From Vigna angularis (Eukaryota > Streptophyta > Magnoliopsida > Fabales > Fabaceae), in the NCBI RefSeq assembly GCF_016808095.1, contig NC_068973.1, forward strand, positions 28,390,077-28,454,076: a stretch of 64,000 bases of DNA. Reading direction: 5' to 3'. The notes under the pieces were generated by a model that saw nothing but the letters and a program-made list of their open reading frames with translations, was not told the origin of the DNA and did not search any database. A program made the position numbers and the translations under genes. Shown piece by piece: positions 11,611 to 23,274 of the stretch (the stretch's first letter is position 1; every line of letters begins with the position of its first letter).

Positions 11611-11769
11611 TGTAAGACCCATTTATAGTAAATTTTATTATTTTATTAGTAATAATAATTTTAATGGATAGAAAAATATAAATTTTGGATATAAAATTAT
11701 AGTAATTTTATAAGGAGAGGTTAAAATTTTTGATAACTTATTTAGTATTTTTTTTTAAGAAAATCGAAT

Positions 11770-11850
11770 AGTAAAAAGTGAATAGTGAATAGTGAATAGT
11801 AAAAAGTAAATAGTAAATAGTAAAAAGTAAATAGTAAAAATAAATTTTCA
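11770..11850 (+). repeat. AATAGT/GTGAATA short tandem array upstream of the LTR TATA box
   Basis: Repeated 6-7 base units of the type gtgaatagt, gtaaaaagt and gtaaatagt lie 150-230 bp before the TATA box. The solo LTR copy has equivalent units ('actattcatttttactattcatt' read on the other strand, about 46990-47050 and 47150-47200), so the array is a conserved part of the LTR promoter region, not a chance microsatellite. Confidence 0.65.
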
Positions 11851-12299
11851 GCATTTGGATTCCTTAGCATGGAAGAAAGTAGTAGGTAGAAATTAGGATC
11901 AGATTTGGTGAGAAAGTGATTGAAATATTATTTTTAAATAATATTAAAATAATAAATAATATTAAAATATTAAGGAATAGTAAATTTTTTTTACTATAAA
12001 TAGCCATGGGAGGGAAGGGTATTTGGCACCAAGAGAAGAGGAATCAAGTGAGAGCTTGAGAAATAGAGAAGAAAAAGTTAGGGAGAAATTTTTAGTTGCA
12101 AGAAGAGTAGAGGTTCTGAAGGATTTCGGGGGAAACAAATTCGGAGCAGGAGATTAAGTCTGGAATAGAGGTAAGGGGAGCTAATCCTTCTTGTATATGA
12201 TTTTTATCCATGTTATGATAATGAATATGAGTTGTGAGTATGTTAAAATTTTGGTAATGGTAGTTATCAATTCACTTATATAAATTTAGTTTTTATGAT

Positions 12300-13030
12300 T
12301 ATAATTTTCTTATTTTCGAGTTAGTATGGTAAAACTTTTCTTTTAATTATTTTGACCGTTGGATTTAGCTACAATTTTAATATATGAATCCTAAGACCTA
12401 TTTCTTCACTTTGACCGTTGGGATTTGTAATTAGAAGTCTATACTTAGAGAAATAAATCCTGCATGTTGGAGTAAATTAATTACACCTATAGATCTGTTA
12501 CTGAGTCATCTCGGTAAAATATATATTACGACTTATTTGACCGTTAGATCAACTTGAAATTTTTATATATGATTCCTAAGATATATTAATACACTTTGAC
12601 CGATCGGATTATAAATTGAAAGTCTATGTTTGGAGAAAATAATTTTTAAGTGTTTTGAAAAATCTGATGAACACTATATTTCTGTTCTTAAGTTATCATG
12701 GTAAACATTTCCTATATATTTTATTTACCGTTAGATTGAGCCCAAAATTTAGTATGTAATTCATAAGACATATTAAGTCATTTTGACCGTTCAGATTTGT
12801 AAGTAAATGTCTGTGCTTAGGAAAATTAGTTCCGCATTTTGAGTATAACCAAAAACCACTTAAAATTCTGCACCTGAGTTACCTCGGTAAAACCTCAATA
12901 TCTATCTAGTTAACCGTTGGATCAACCTGAAATTTTAATATGTAGTTTATAACAAATAGTGAATTATTGTGACCATTCAGATTTGAAATCGGAATTACAG
13001 ATTTATAGATATTAATTTTGTATCTTCTTA
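12300..13030 (+). repeat. 186-bp tandem repeats inside the LTR (about 4 copies)
   Basis: The landmark 'gagtta(c/t)ctcggtaaaa' recurs at about 12318, 12503, 12690 and 12876, a spacing of 185-187 bp. Each unit also contains 'gaccgttngat', 'aattttnatatatgattcctaagacatatt' and 'agtctatgcttagag' variants. Two or more units occur in the related copies at 41525-41740 (spacing about 177 bp) and on the minus strand near 45560-45650. Confidence 0.8.
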
Positions 13031-13683
13031 GGGATCTCAATATTGCTTAATTTCTATTTTTTTTTTATATATCTATATTAAATTTCGGTGTTAATATTAT
13101 ATGCTGTTGTTTTAAATCTGTAAATAAGAAATTTGTTAAAAACTAGTTGAGGAACGCTTTGGCTAAGGAAAGATTTGGTACTTAAGTTGTCCATTGTGAC
13201 GCACCTCTCTTTCCTAGAAGTTTACTCGACAAGTTTTTAACTTAAATCCTATTGAACAGATTATGTACTGTTAAATTATTGTGCAATATATCTGGTTGGA
13301 ATGGAAATGTCTGATGAATTCATGTTATTGTGGTAGATATGGAATTATGAATTATAATTGTGATGATTGCATTTTATTATATTGGATTTGAATTTATGCA
13401 TCTGAACATGTATGAGTATTACAGGGAGATGTCGTAAGGGTATAATATGAGTTGAGGAATGTGAGTATGGTATGAGTTTCGCGGAGAGATTCTGTAATGT
13501 CATGGTATGTGTATGAGGATTGTGGTGAGATTTCGTAATGAGTTAAGGAATGTGAGCATGGTATGAGTTTCGTGGAGAGATTCAGTTATGGTATTTATGT
13601 ATATGTTGATGTTGAGGGTCCCGTAGTTCGAGGTTATCCTGATACTCTAATAATGATTCAGTCTCAAGTAGAGAATGATGAAT

Positions 13684-13825
13684 TATGTGGTGAGAGGGGC
13701 AGGAGGTCCTGGTCTATGTGCCGGTTTAGGACATAGTGAGGGGACTAACCTTGTGAATAGTATGGAGGACAGAATGTCCTGGTCTATGTGCCGGTTTTGG
13801 ACATAGTGAGGGGACTAAGAATGAC
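13684..13825 (+). repeat. 70-bp direct repeat, two copies
   Basis: The block beginning 'tcctggtctatgtgccggtt' occurs at 13707 and 13777 and includes 'ggacatagtgaggggacta'. A related three-copy array with 65-70 bp spacing sits at the same relative place in the solo LTR (about 45055-45240). A further 29-bp doublet ('gggataagtgcctattg') follows at about 13870 and 13898. Confidence 0.8.
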
Positions 13826-13950
13826 ATCACAAGTGCGGAACCTCCCGTGATCGCTCATCAACATATCGTTGGGATAAGTGCCTATTGAATATCGTGGGGA
13901 TAAGTGCCTATTGGGTATTGTGGAATGAGTGTAAAAATCTTTTTTAATAA

Positions 13951-15553
13951 AATGTAAAAAATTTAAGGCACCTCCAAATTAGTTGAAGCAGAGTCTGATT
14001 TTATGTGATATAAGTGGATGGATCCAGTGTCACAAAAATATGACAGTAAAAGCTACAACCACATTATGAGGTATTTATATAAACTCCTTATATTTTGTAA
14101 ATTACATTAGTCATTTGTCATATCAAACTCCTAAACAGGAGACTGAATGAGTGTTAATTATTGATTCAACCCAAAAACAAGTTATTCTCTACCATTCCCA
14201 CCAAAAAGTCTACATTTATACATTCATAACTCACTCATCTTGGCAAAATACTACATATATATAATTGCATTATTTAATGAAATTATTTACACATATTATT
14301 GAATGAAACTTTACATTTAATTAAAAAATAAGACAAAAATATTTAGGGCACTCCATGTCAATATTGTTTTTAATACATCTAATTTGTTTCGTAAATCTTA
14401 CATATTGGAAAATTTTAAAAATAAAGTAGCCTGTTAAATATATTAAGAAGACTAAGGTCGTATATTATAATTAATAGGGCTTTTGTTTTTTAATGTTCGA
14501 TAAAACCATAAGTAAGGATTGTAGTTTTTTTAATTATGGGAATAGATGTGTTCAGTTGGGAATAAATATGGGAATAAATCAAGTTACACATTTCAAAAGT
14601 TATAGAAAAAATGAAAGCATTAATTCCTTTCCCACAAGTTAAAAATATTAAATTTTAAAAAACTAAAATTTAAAATTATGTAATGAAAAATTATTTTTAC
14701 GGAAGTAAATGGGCGATATTTTGTCTAATGGTAAAATTAATTAAAATGAGTCGAAGTTATAAATAAAAGTTAATTATTTAACTTTTAGTTTATAAGAATT
14801 AGTATATCTTTAAAATAATTTTTCTTTCTCTTCTATTTAATTATTCATACATTCTTCCAATACAGTGAACCTAGCAAAAAAGATAACAAGAACTATTAAT
14901 TAGATTTTAATTAAATTTAGTTCCTCTTTGTGTATTTTTTTTTGTATGGTTGCATGAAGAGTAGTTTAATACTTATGTGCTTGCATGTGTATAATCTAAT
15001 AGGTAAAGATGAATATCTATTGATTTAAGATTATAATGAAATTTCAATAATGATCAATGTTTTTTATAGATAGATTCACTAGTGCAAAATAGACTTATTA
15101 AGTCTGTGAAATTAAGTTTGTTTAGACTTAAAAATTGTACAATGGTACTTTTGTAAATAAAAGTGATATTTTTACATCTGTTACTTGTGTTATTTTTACA
15201 TCTCTTATTTTTTTAACAGACTTAATTTAATATTTTTACATAGTATCTTTTGTAAGAGACTTAAAAATGTCTTTTAACCTAATCTAATCCAAATGGATTC
15301 ATATTTTCACTTTCACTTGCTCATCCCTTAAAAAACTAGTAGCAAAAACATTTTTCCGACGACAACAAGATTCTTTCGTTGACAACAGGATTCTTCCAGC
15401 AACGGCAACAACAACAAGTACAATGAATCAATTTCTTTATGGGTGAAAGATGTTCATATTTTATTTTAAATTATTAGTTTTCTTAGGGAAGTGAAATGAT
15501 GGGTGTAAAAGATGAGTATATAAAAAATGCTTAGAGATATTGCAGGTTTGTGA
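13951..15553. other. AT-rich intergenic DNA
   Basis: No gene was found. At about 15077 the sequence 'cactagtgcaaaatagac' resembles the terminus of a CACTA-type transposon, but I could not find the matching inverted end, so I do not annotate an element. The mevalonate kinase relic follows. Confidence 0.5.
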
Positions 15554-15579
15554 ATGTGTTTTTGTTTTATTTGTGTAGG

Positions 15580-15830
15580 TTTGGTTGTTCTCCGCTCTTT
15601 GTGTAGATTTAAGCCTGCTATTGTGGTTGTCACTTCTGAACTTCCTCTCGGTTTAGGATTGGGTTCCTCGGCCTCGTTTTGTGTGGCTCTCGCATTGACC
15701 TTGTTGGCTTATACTGATTTAGTTTATATGGATTTGAGTCATCAAGGATGACTTTTTACGAGATCTTGAGTTGGTAAATAAGTGGACCTTTGAACAGGAG
15801 AAGATCATTCATAGAAAGCTAGATTGTTAA
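15580..15830 (+). pseudogene. Mevalonate kinase fragment, disrupted
   Basis: One frame encodes FKPAIVVVTSELPLGLGLGSSASFCVALALTLLAYTD in consecutive pieces, which is the GHMP-kinase ATP-binding region of plant mevalonate kinase; the glycine/serine-rich GLGSS motif is at about 15650-15675. Mevalonate kinase phosphorylates mevalonate in the cytosolic isoprenoid pathway. After HQG the expected Trp codon is TGA (15748-15750). A frameshift of the reading frame follows, after which DLELVNKWTFEQEKIIH is readable (about 15762-15812), matching the next part of the protein. Nothing before or after is recognisable. It is a relic of one short region of the gene, with at least one stop and one frameshift. 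I cannot tell whether it arose by retroposition or by transposon capture. Confidence 0.8.
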
Positions 15831-15834
15831 AGTT

Positions 15835-18322
15835 TGATTGGAGTAAACTAGATTTTTAGACAAAGAAACTAATTTTTCTAAATTTGATTATGGTATGTAT
15901 AGATTGAAGTTAAGATTGAAGAAATAAAGAAATATGGTATGCATAAGTAGTTATTGAATATTGAACTAGACGAAATGTTAAGTAGCTTTAGATCATGAGT
16001 TGATCCATGCTTGTATATTTAATAATAAGTAACGTGTATAGATTTTTTTAGTAGTCTTAAATTGTTTTTGACTTGTAAGTTTATATTGTTAATTACTTGA
16101 AATAGATAATTTAACTTGGTTGAAGAAACCATAAATGGTTAAGGATGAATAATAAATTTTTCAATTTCATTCTACTCATAGGTTTGATTAGATTGAGCAA
16201 TTGATTTTGTATGATCAAAATTGGTTGGATTAATGTGAACGTGAAAACAATGCTTCTTTTGATTAAAGCTATTTGAAACTTGTTATAAATATATTTTGGA
16301 TAAACAAAACAATTGGTTGAAGTTTGGATTTTAATTGGAAATTATGTAGAATGACCAATTTTCCCTAACTTAGTAGCTCAATGGAAGAAATTTCCATTGA
16401 AAGAATTTCATCCAGAAAGCCAACAATACTCTCAGACTTTAATATACTCATTAACTAGTTTTAATTTGCTCAACGGATTGTAATTCGCTTAGCGAAATAT
16501 TATAAATTTGCTTAGCCGATTCAAAACCAAAAGCAAGTGGAGAATAGCTTTTGTTGAATTCTCTCAATGGTTTGGGTAGGTGTTAAGCAGTTAGATTATT
16601 TTTTTAATTAGATTTTGTAATAGTCTTCATGAAAATTGTAATATTGGATGTTAGTTTTTCAATGACTTTGAAATACTTAAAAAGAGGAGTTGTAGAATAT
16701 AGTTTTGATAGTTTTAGTAAGAAAAAGTTAAGCTGATAGTTTTAGTTGAAGTTGTTATAATTTTTAAATTTTGTTAAGTAAATTATTCGTTTAGAACTTG
16801 AGGATTTCATAAAAGTTATAACTTATTGATTGTATTTATTGTGGATTACATTTGAATATCATTAAATGAGTGAAACTTAGAATAACTTGGTTAGAGATGT
16901 TAACGAGTACGAGTTGTTTCGTTATTCATCGTTGGTGAAAAAATATTTATAATTTTATTTATATTTGTGAGTATTATGGATATTTTTATATATAAACTGA
17001 TTTTAATAAAAATATAAAAAAAAACTGAAAATAAAAAGTTAAATAAAAAATTGATTTTAAAGTACAATTAAAATAAAATCATTCACGTAAATATTAATGC
17101 AATGCAATTTGAATGACATCAAAATATAAATTTTAAAAGATTAATCTTTTTTAAAATAACTTCAATTTTCTATACCTAAATAACAAATAAAAATATATGA
17201 AATGAAATTTTAAACAATTAATATTTCTTTCACTGTTAACTTTATTTTGATCACTTGATTTTAAAAAATACTAAAATATAACTCACTAATAATTATCATC
17301 TAAGAAAAAATATATAAAAAAAAATTATGAACAGGTAAAAGGATATCCAGAGGTGAAATACCAATATTCAATCCATTAACAAACGAGTAATAAAATACTC
17401 GTACTCATTATCTACGAATATTCATTAAAGATATTGATTTAGCATCCATCACATATTTTATCTAAAAATATCTGAAGTTTTTTGTCATCCATTTTTTTAT
17501 ACACACAAATGATTTTTGTTGTGTGAATTATTTTTGAATTGTGAAGCAATATAATTAAATAATAAAATATGATATATGATGTGACGATGATGTTGAATAT
17601 TATTGGTTTAATGGATTTAAATGATTGATATTCATGGATTAATTTATTTCAATGTTATCAATAATATTGTAATGATTTAAATATAATTTCTTCAAATGAT
17701 ATACATATATAAAAACTAGAGGTCTCAAGTTTCAAACGATTTCTAAACTTTTATTAAATTTGTGTGTTAAGTAAGGAACCTATGGTATAATAAAGTTATG
17801 AAGTTGTGAAAAATTAAGAAGGAACCCTTGCATACCATGACATTAGTATATATGTCATTTTGATTGTAATTAACTCATCTTTATCTTGATTAATAAGTTC
17901 ATTATTTATCTAAGTTTTATATAGGATAAAATGTTAATATTTAATACGATTATTTATAGAGGTATTAATAGTTTATTTTGGCATATATCTTTGTTAGATA
18001 ATTTTTTGTGTGATTAAAGAGAATTTATGTAATTTCTTTTTTATGAATTAGAAGTGAAATGAAATTTGTAACAACCTAAAAATAGTTCAGGAATAATTAC
18101 TAATATAAAAGAAAAAAAATGTTGCGTTTAATGCTTTTGACGGTTTATATATGTGTATGTCTGAAATAAATTTATATCTCATCTAAGTTAGATGTAAAAA
18201 CAAAAATTTATGTCTGATTGAGAAAAAATTAGACATAAAAATTAACAAATTATTTACAAAAATATCACAAATGACTCTTAATTATTTTATTAATAGATAA
18301 TCAAGATTATAAGTAGAATTTA

Positions 18323-18326
<4 letters not shown>
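15835..18326. other. AT-rich intergenic DNA
   Basis: No coding region, structural RNA or bounded element could be supported. The stretch is mostly unique-looking AT-rich sequence with scattered short homopolymers. Confidence 0.5.

Positions 18327-18327
<1 letters not shown>

Positions 18328-18367
<40 letters not shown>
18328..18367. repeat. (AT)n microsatellite
   Basis: An uninterrupted run of about 20 AT dinucleotides. Confidence 0.97.
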
Positions 18368-18368
<1 letters not shown>

Positions 18369-19526
18369 ATTGATGTACATTTTGCATCTTTTATGTAATG
18401 ATGTGATTGAACAAATTATATAATTAATTGAATTTTTGCAAAATTGTTTAAAATTTGTTTTTGTGATTATTTTCAATGAAGTTGTTTTATTATATTAACA
18501 TCACCCGTTATTTGTACATAATCTAGTATTAAGGATGACAAAAATGGCTAAGTCTAACGGACCATCCCACCAGTTCAACTTAAGAAAGTGGAGTAAGATA
18601 ACATTTTCAATTCGGGAGTTCGAACCAACCTAGCTCACTAAGCTCGACAGCCCAACAGGCCAGCCCAGCAGGTCAGTTAGGCCATCTCGTCAACCCGACT
18701 TCATTAAAAAAAATTGAAACTTATAACACGACACTTCATATTAATTAACACACTACGACATTTAGATCAAAGTTTGATACAACTCGACAAGGATCTAATA
18801 CAATTCTATCGAGGTTTGATACAACTTAGCCAAAGTCTAAAACAACGCAAGCGACAACCCTTTTAGCTCGAAAATAGCTTGACAGATTGTCATTAGTCTG
18901 TTTTCATATAAAAAATAATTATTTTTTATTTATTTTCATGTGATATTAGACTTTTAATGATAAAGAAAAAGTATGCAACTTGATAATTCAATAGCCCAAA
19001 AACAGATCAAGCTAGATTATAAAATTCAATCCATTTTGAATTAGGAAACTAGACTAACATGACCCATTTTTAAATGTCATATAAGTCAATGTAAAGATAA
19101 AAGTTCTAAGAGTTGTATATGAGAAAATGAATGGTCATCATTTATAAAGAACTAATTAATTACTTAAATTAAAAACCAAGGTATTTTGATAATGAAAAGT
19201 TTCACACAATATAAACTATTACCACCAAATCTTGATGTTTGATAGTAAAACCTTCTGTTATTAATTCTACAAAAAGAAAAACTAAAGTAAATTACTTTTT
19301 TTAGTTTAATATTGATGCATTTACATTTAAACTTAAATTAGTCACGAATTAGTTAAGATATTGATTTAAAATTTAATAATTTAATTATAAAATAGTAGTA
19401 TATACAAATAAATAATATCAAAATAAAATAACGTTGAAGCCATAATAATAAAAAATTTAAACATTAAAAATAAAAAATATTTGCTAGGTTCTAGCATTTA
19501 AATATTAAAAAACTAAATATATTATA

Positions 19527-20128
19527 GGTTTAATATTTCGGTAGGTCCCTTTTTTGGTCTGGAATCTCAAATAGGTCCCATTTCTTTTCAATGTCTTAGT
19601 TAAATCTAGAGCTCATAACCAAATGCATGAGATATAAAAATTCTTAGATCTTCTCCTCCTCTCTTGCTCTGTAATAAGAATATAGTCTATTTTATTTTTA
19701 TAATTGAAAAGGATGAACTACTCTCACATATAAATTCAATTTTTTGTATGAAAATTTTGAATGAAAGAATGCTATTTTTTCACAGAACCCTAATAATACG
19801 GATCCCCAATTTTTTTTCTCCAATGTCATTTGCATTTCTGAATTAAAGAGGGCTGCACTTAAATTTTTAAATTTTTCTTAGTTTGCCCTTTCCTAAAGCT
19901 GATTTCACCTCTGTGCATTCAAAATTTTTAATACAAAACTCGTTTTAATGTCATGTGTGATTAATGTATACACTGATCATGCGACGTAACCCAAACTTAA
20001 ATGGCCGTTTGTCCAATTTGACGGCAGACCTCTAAATGCTTAAATTTTTTAGAAGTTGAGACGCCGGAAAGAGAAAAGACCTATTTAAAATTCCGGACCA
20101 AAATAAGGAACTATCAAGACATTAAACC
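19527..20128. mobile_element. MULE-type non-autonomous transposon with 9-bp target duplication
   Basis: The element has inverted termini beginning GGTTTAAT on both ends. The similarity continues for roughly 60 bp (left GGTTTAATATTTCGGTAGGT, right reverse complement GGTTTAATGTCTTGATAGTT, both later reaching TTTTGGTC(T/C)GGAAT). It is flanked by the exact 9-bp direct repeat TATATTATA (19518-19526 and 20129-20137). A 9-bp duplication is the mark of Mutator-like elements. The 602-bp body holds no transposase, so it depends on an enzyme made elsewhere. Short open frames inside are not conserved domains. Confidence 0.85.
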
Positions 20129-20137
20129 TATATTATA

Positions 20138-21720
20138 ACACTTTCATATAAATTTCAACTATATTCATTAATTAAAGCAAGTTCACTTCTACAATAAAAT
20201 AATATGTAAATATTTTATCTTTTTTCTTTTCATATATTTTCAAACGTCAACATGAAATTATTGAAATGATTATTATACAATGTCATAATTTAAAGTTTTA
20301 ATTTTTATTGTATAACATTATTTCTAAAATATTTTTGAATCTTTTAATCAAATAAAAACCTTTGTAAATTTCATACATTAATTAATATTTTATTTAGTCA
20401 TAATAATTTTAAGAAAAAATATATTTTTATTTTTATAACCTATAAAGTCTTACTTAAAATGTAAAACCTCAAAAATCATATATAACAGTTCTGTTATATA
20501 AATTTATAAAAATGTGGGCATAACTCCAATAAAATTATCTTAAATAGATATATTTATAAATTAGTATTTATTTCTCTCAATATTGTCAGGTTTCACTAGA
20601 AAACTAATTAATTTTAAATTAGAAATTAATATGATATATTTAGAGAATGAATAAAAAATATTATAATTTTTTTACTCTTATATTATATTCCTAATTTCAA
20701 CTTAATTTTTTATTATTAATAAAATGTACATAATCTTATGATGAAGACTATAATACAAATTTACTTATAGTTTGATAAGCATAAATATGTTAAACTTACT
20801 ATACAAGTTTATTATATTTTCATATTACATGTTCAAATGTCTAAATGTCTAAAGTCACTCCAAAAATTTAAAGATTATTGTTGTATTAAGAGAAAAACAT
20901 CACACACATCAATAATTAGTGTGGTATATCAGAAAGCATGTGATAATGTCTAAATATTTCCAACTTTATCTTTTTATTCTGTTTGTGCTGTTTATGATAC
21001 TCCAATGATGTCTGTCCAGTGTCACTTAGACATATAATATAGTAGTGTATGCAAATTATTACACCTGTGCAAAAAAAACATTTCTATATCATATAATATT
21101 ATATGTTTGTAGACAACTTTGCTTGCTTCATTAGATCTAATTGTGCAGTGTTTTCCTTTTTAAAAGCCTAAAATTTCACATTTTTAATAAATAGTTAATG
21201 ATAGACCAAATAGATCTATTTTGAAGTAACAAGGTGTTTGATGTTTTTATTTAGCCCTTAACAAATCTCACTCCTCCCAAATAGGTCTATTTTGAAGTTA
21301 TACTAGTATCTTTGGTAGCATGTAAATCCAAATGGGAAATCAAATCCTGAATTATCTTTATAAATAGATTTTCACCTAAATTTCATGCTTGCAAGTAAAA
21401 AAAAAAAGGAAAAAAATATAATAATAAAGAAAAAAGAAGAGAAAAAAATAGATTTTGTTTACATTAAAGGGAAAATAGAAATTTAGAAGACACAAGTATG
21501 ACATAATTAAGAAAAAAAAAAGTGTTGAGAGAGGACTGTTTTAGAAAATACTAAATTTGTCAAAACAACCCATTTAGAACTATATTAGTCATAACATATT
21601 GTTTAATGTTTGAACCCCTAAATCATGCAAGTTCAAAATAGCAGTTAATGGAATCTCTCCTTTGCATGGCCCACCCTTTGCACTTGGCATTCACCAAACC
21701 CTATAGTCCTCAAAACCCCC
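20138..21720. other. AT-rich intergenic DNA upstream of the TPP promoter
   Basis: I see no gene. The stretch is AT-rich to about 21640 and then becomes C/T-rich into the promoter. It should contain the distal regulatory sequence of the trehalose-phosphatase gene if the first exon assignment is right. Confidence 0.5.
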
Positions 21721-21723
21721 TCC

Positions 21724-21731
21724 TATAAATA
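21724..21731 (+). promoter_or_regulatory. TATA box of the TPP gene
   Basis: TATAAATA is followed by a long C/T-rich tract typical of a plant transcription start and leader; the start site is probably near 21755. It is about 5.2 kb upstream of the first coding exon and is linked to it only by splice-site logic. Confidence 0.65.
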
Positions 21732-21754
21732 CCTCTCTTCTTATATACCTTCTC

Positions 21755-21872
21755 CTTCTCCTCTTCCTCTCTCCCCTTCACCCTTTATTCTAACTCTTCT
21801 TTCTAGCTATCTTCTTCTCAGAGATCACAACAAAGCAACTATTTGCATCACAGTAACCACTGCATAATCTTG
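21755..21872 (+). other. Probable untranslated exon 1 of the TPP gene
   Basis: A C/T-rich leader runs into the donor TTG|GTAAGACT at 21872/21873. The next good acceptor of the same gene is TTTTTTTTTTCCAG at 26920, giving a 5,048-bp leader intron. No ATG-initiated coding region follows the TATA box here, which supports a leader exon. The alternative is that this is the first exon of a separate noncoding transcript. Confidence 0.55.
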
Positions 21873-23228
21873 GTAAGACTCTATCTTCTCACTAAGTAAT
21901 TTATATATCATCATCATCATCATCCATGTTTCTCTGCAATTTTCCATTCTGTCTGTGAATCGCCATATTTATTGCTTTAACCATTGCTTTTGCTTCGATT
22001 ATAACATAATGTCATTATTACTCTTGGTCCCCCTCTCCATATATCATTACTCATCCAATATCTTCCATTTTCTTCATTGCATGTCCTTCTTATGTGGTAT
22101 CCTCAACCAAGCTTCCATTCTATTCCATTCTCTGTCGTTTCTGTAAAATAATAATAATAACTGTCGGTGAGATTATATTCTTCACCTTTGTATCTTTTTC
22201 TCATATTCTTCATCTTCATCTTCATCGGATGTTAATTTTTTGCTCTGTTTCGATTCCCTTTTAGCCACGGCTCCCATCTCATTATTTTTTTCTTTTTTTC
22301 CACTACATTTAATAATAATCATGGTTTTTTGGTTTCATGGGAAAAAGTAGAAGAAGAAAAAAGGGATTTATGCACGAGAAACGAAAAAAGCGGTTGGAAT
22401 TCAGTTTTTTGGATTTTTCTTTATCTCTTTTCGTATTTCTCCAAACAACCCATCCGGGTCCATGAAGGTTGCTGCCACGCGCTCTTGGGCTTTCTTCCGC
22501 CTCAATTTGTGTACCGTACATGTGGCACTGAGTTAGGCCCACGGTCCGACGGAATTCAGTTTTGTAGTAGAAAGGGTCCAACTGAGTAGTAAGCTAGAGA
22601 TTGGATGAAAGGACATGTGCCTTGATAACGGTTAAAAGTCACTAGTCCATAGAAAATGTTTTGTCTCTGTGTCTGGTTTTGGACACTTCTTTAATTTGCT
22701 CACAAAAACCTCTCCCTTCATGCAGTTTTATTTGTCGTGTCAACTTATCATGGTTTCCTCTGCTTTTTACTTTCTTCTTTATTTTTTTTCTGTATAATAT
22801 TATCCTTCTATGTATTTTTTTTTCTAATTTTCTTTTTATATTTTAGTCTTTTTCTAGCATTTTCCACTATGAAATGAGAAACAAGTAGAATTACCGATTG
22901 CATGTAGCTGCTACAACAAGCGTCAGAGTCTTTAACACTCAACTAACCCAGGACAACTACATTTATTTTAAGAAAGAGAAAAACTTGTTTCAATGTATAA
23001 ATAATATATAATATATGTGTGAGTCTGTGGGTATGTGAAATCAACATGTTAGCAGAAAACAGAAAATAAAACAAGATTTCTGTACAAAATCTTCAAATGT
23101 TTAAGAGCTAGATTTTGTCCTCTGTAGAACAGGAGAAGTGCATTGAATCTACTAAATAGTCTACAGATCTTGGATGCCTGACTTGTATTTTGCCTTTTAA
23201 TTAAAGGATAACAGTTGTAGTCTATTGC

Positions 23229-23231
<3 letters not shown>

Positions 23232-23271
<40 letters not shown>
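23232..23271. repeat. (AT)n microsatellite
   Basis: A pure AT dinucleotide run of about 40 bp inside the predicted TPP leader intron. Confidence 0.97.

Positions 23272-23274
<3 letters not shown>

Larger units (their letters stand above)
11611..13950 (+). mobile_element. Long LTR copy A (3'-truncated)
   Basis: It begins TGTAAGACCC and shares with the solo LTR at 44547-47246 (opposite strand) the same order of landmarks: an AT-rich array of AATAGT-like units, a TATA box (TATAAATAG, about 11995-12003), a leader ending 'gattaagtctg(g/t)aatagaggtaaggggagctaa', 186-bp tandem repeats, and a 70-bp repeat. Homology to the solo LTR fades near 13850-13950 and no CA terminus with a matching target duplication was found, so the 3' end is truncated or belongs to another subfamily. 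No coding capacity is present. The superfamily is unknown to me. Confidence 0.75.

Noticed and set aside
11605..14060. Complete solo LTR at copy A
   Set aside because: The 5' end is clear, but no CA end with a matching target duplication could be found; kept as a truncated copy.
15077..15300. CACTAGTGCAAAA sequence resembling a CACTA transposon end
   Set aside because: No matching inverted terminus and no 3-bp duplication were found within reach.
18536..19075. Possible MITE with ends like 'ggatgacaaaaatgg' and 'ccatttttaaatgtcat'
   Set aside because: The inverted match needs several gaps, and the 8-bp flanks differ.
22309..22589. Open frames on both strands of 86-90 codons
   Set aside because: They lie inside the predicted TPP leader intron, have no domain and overlap each other.
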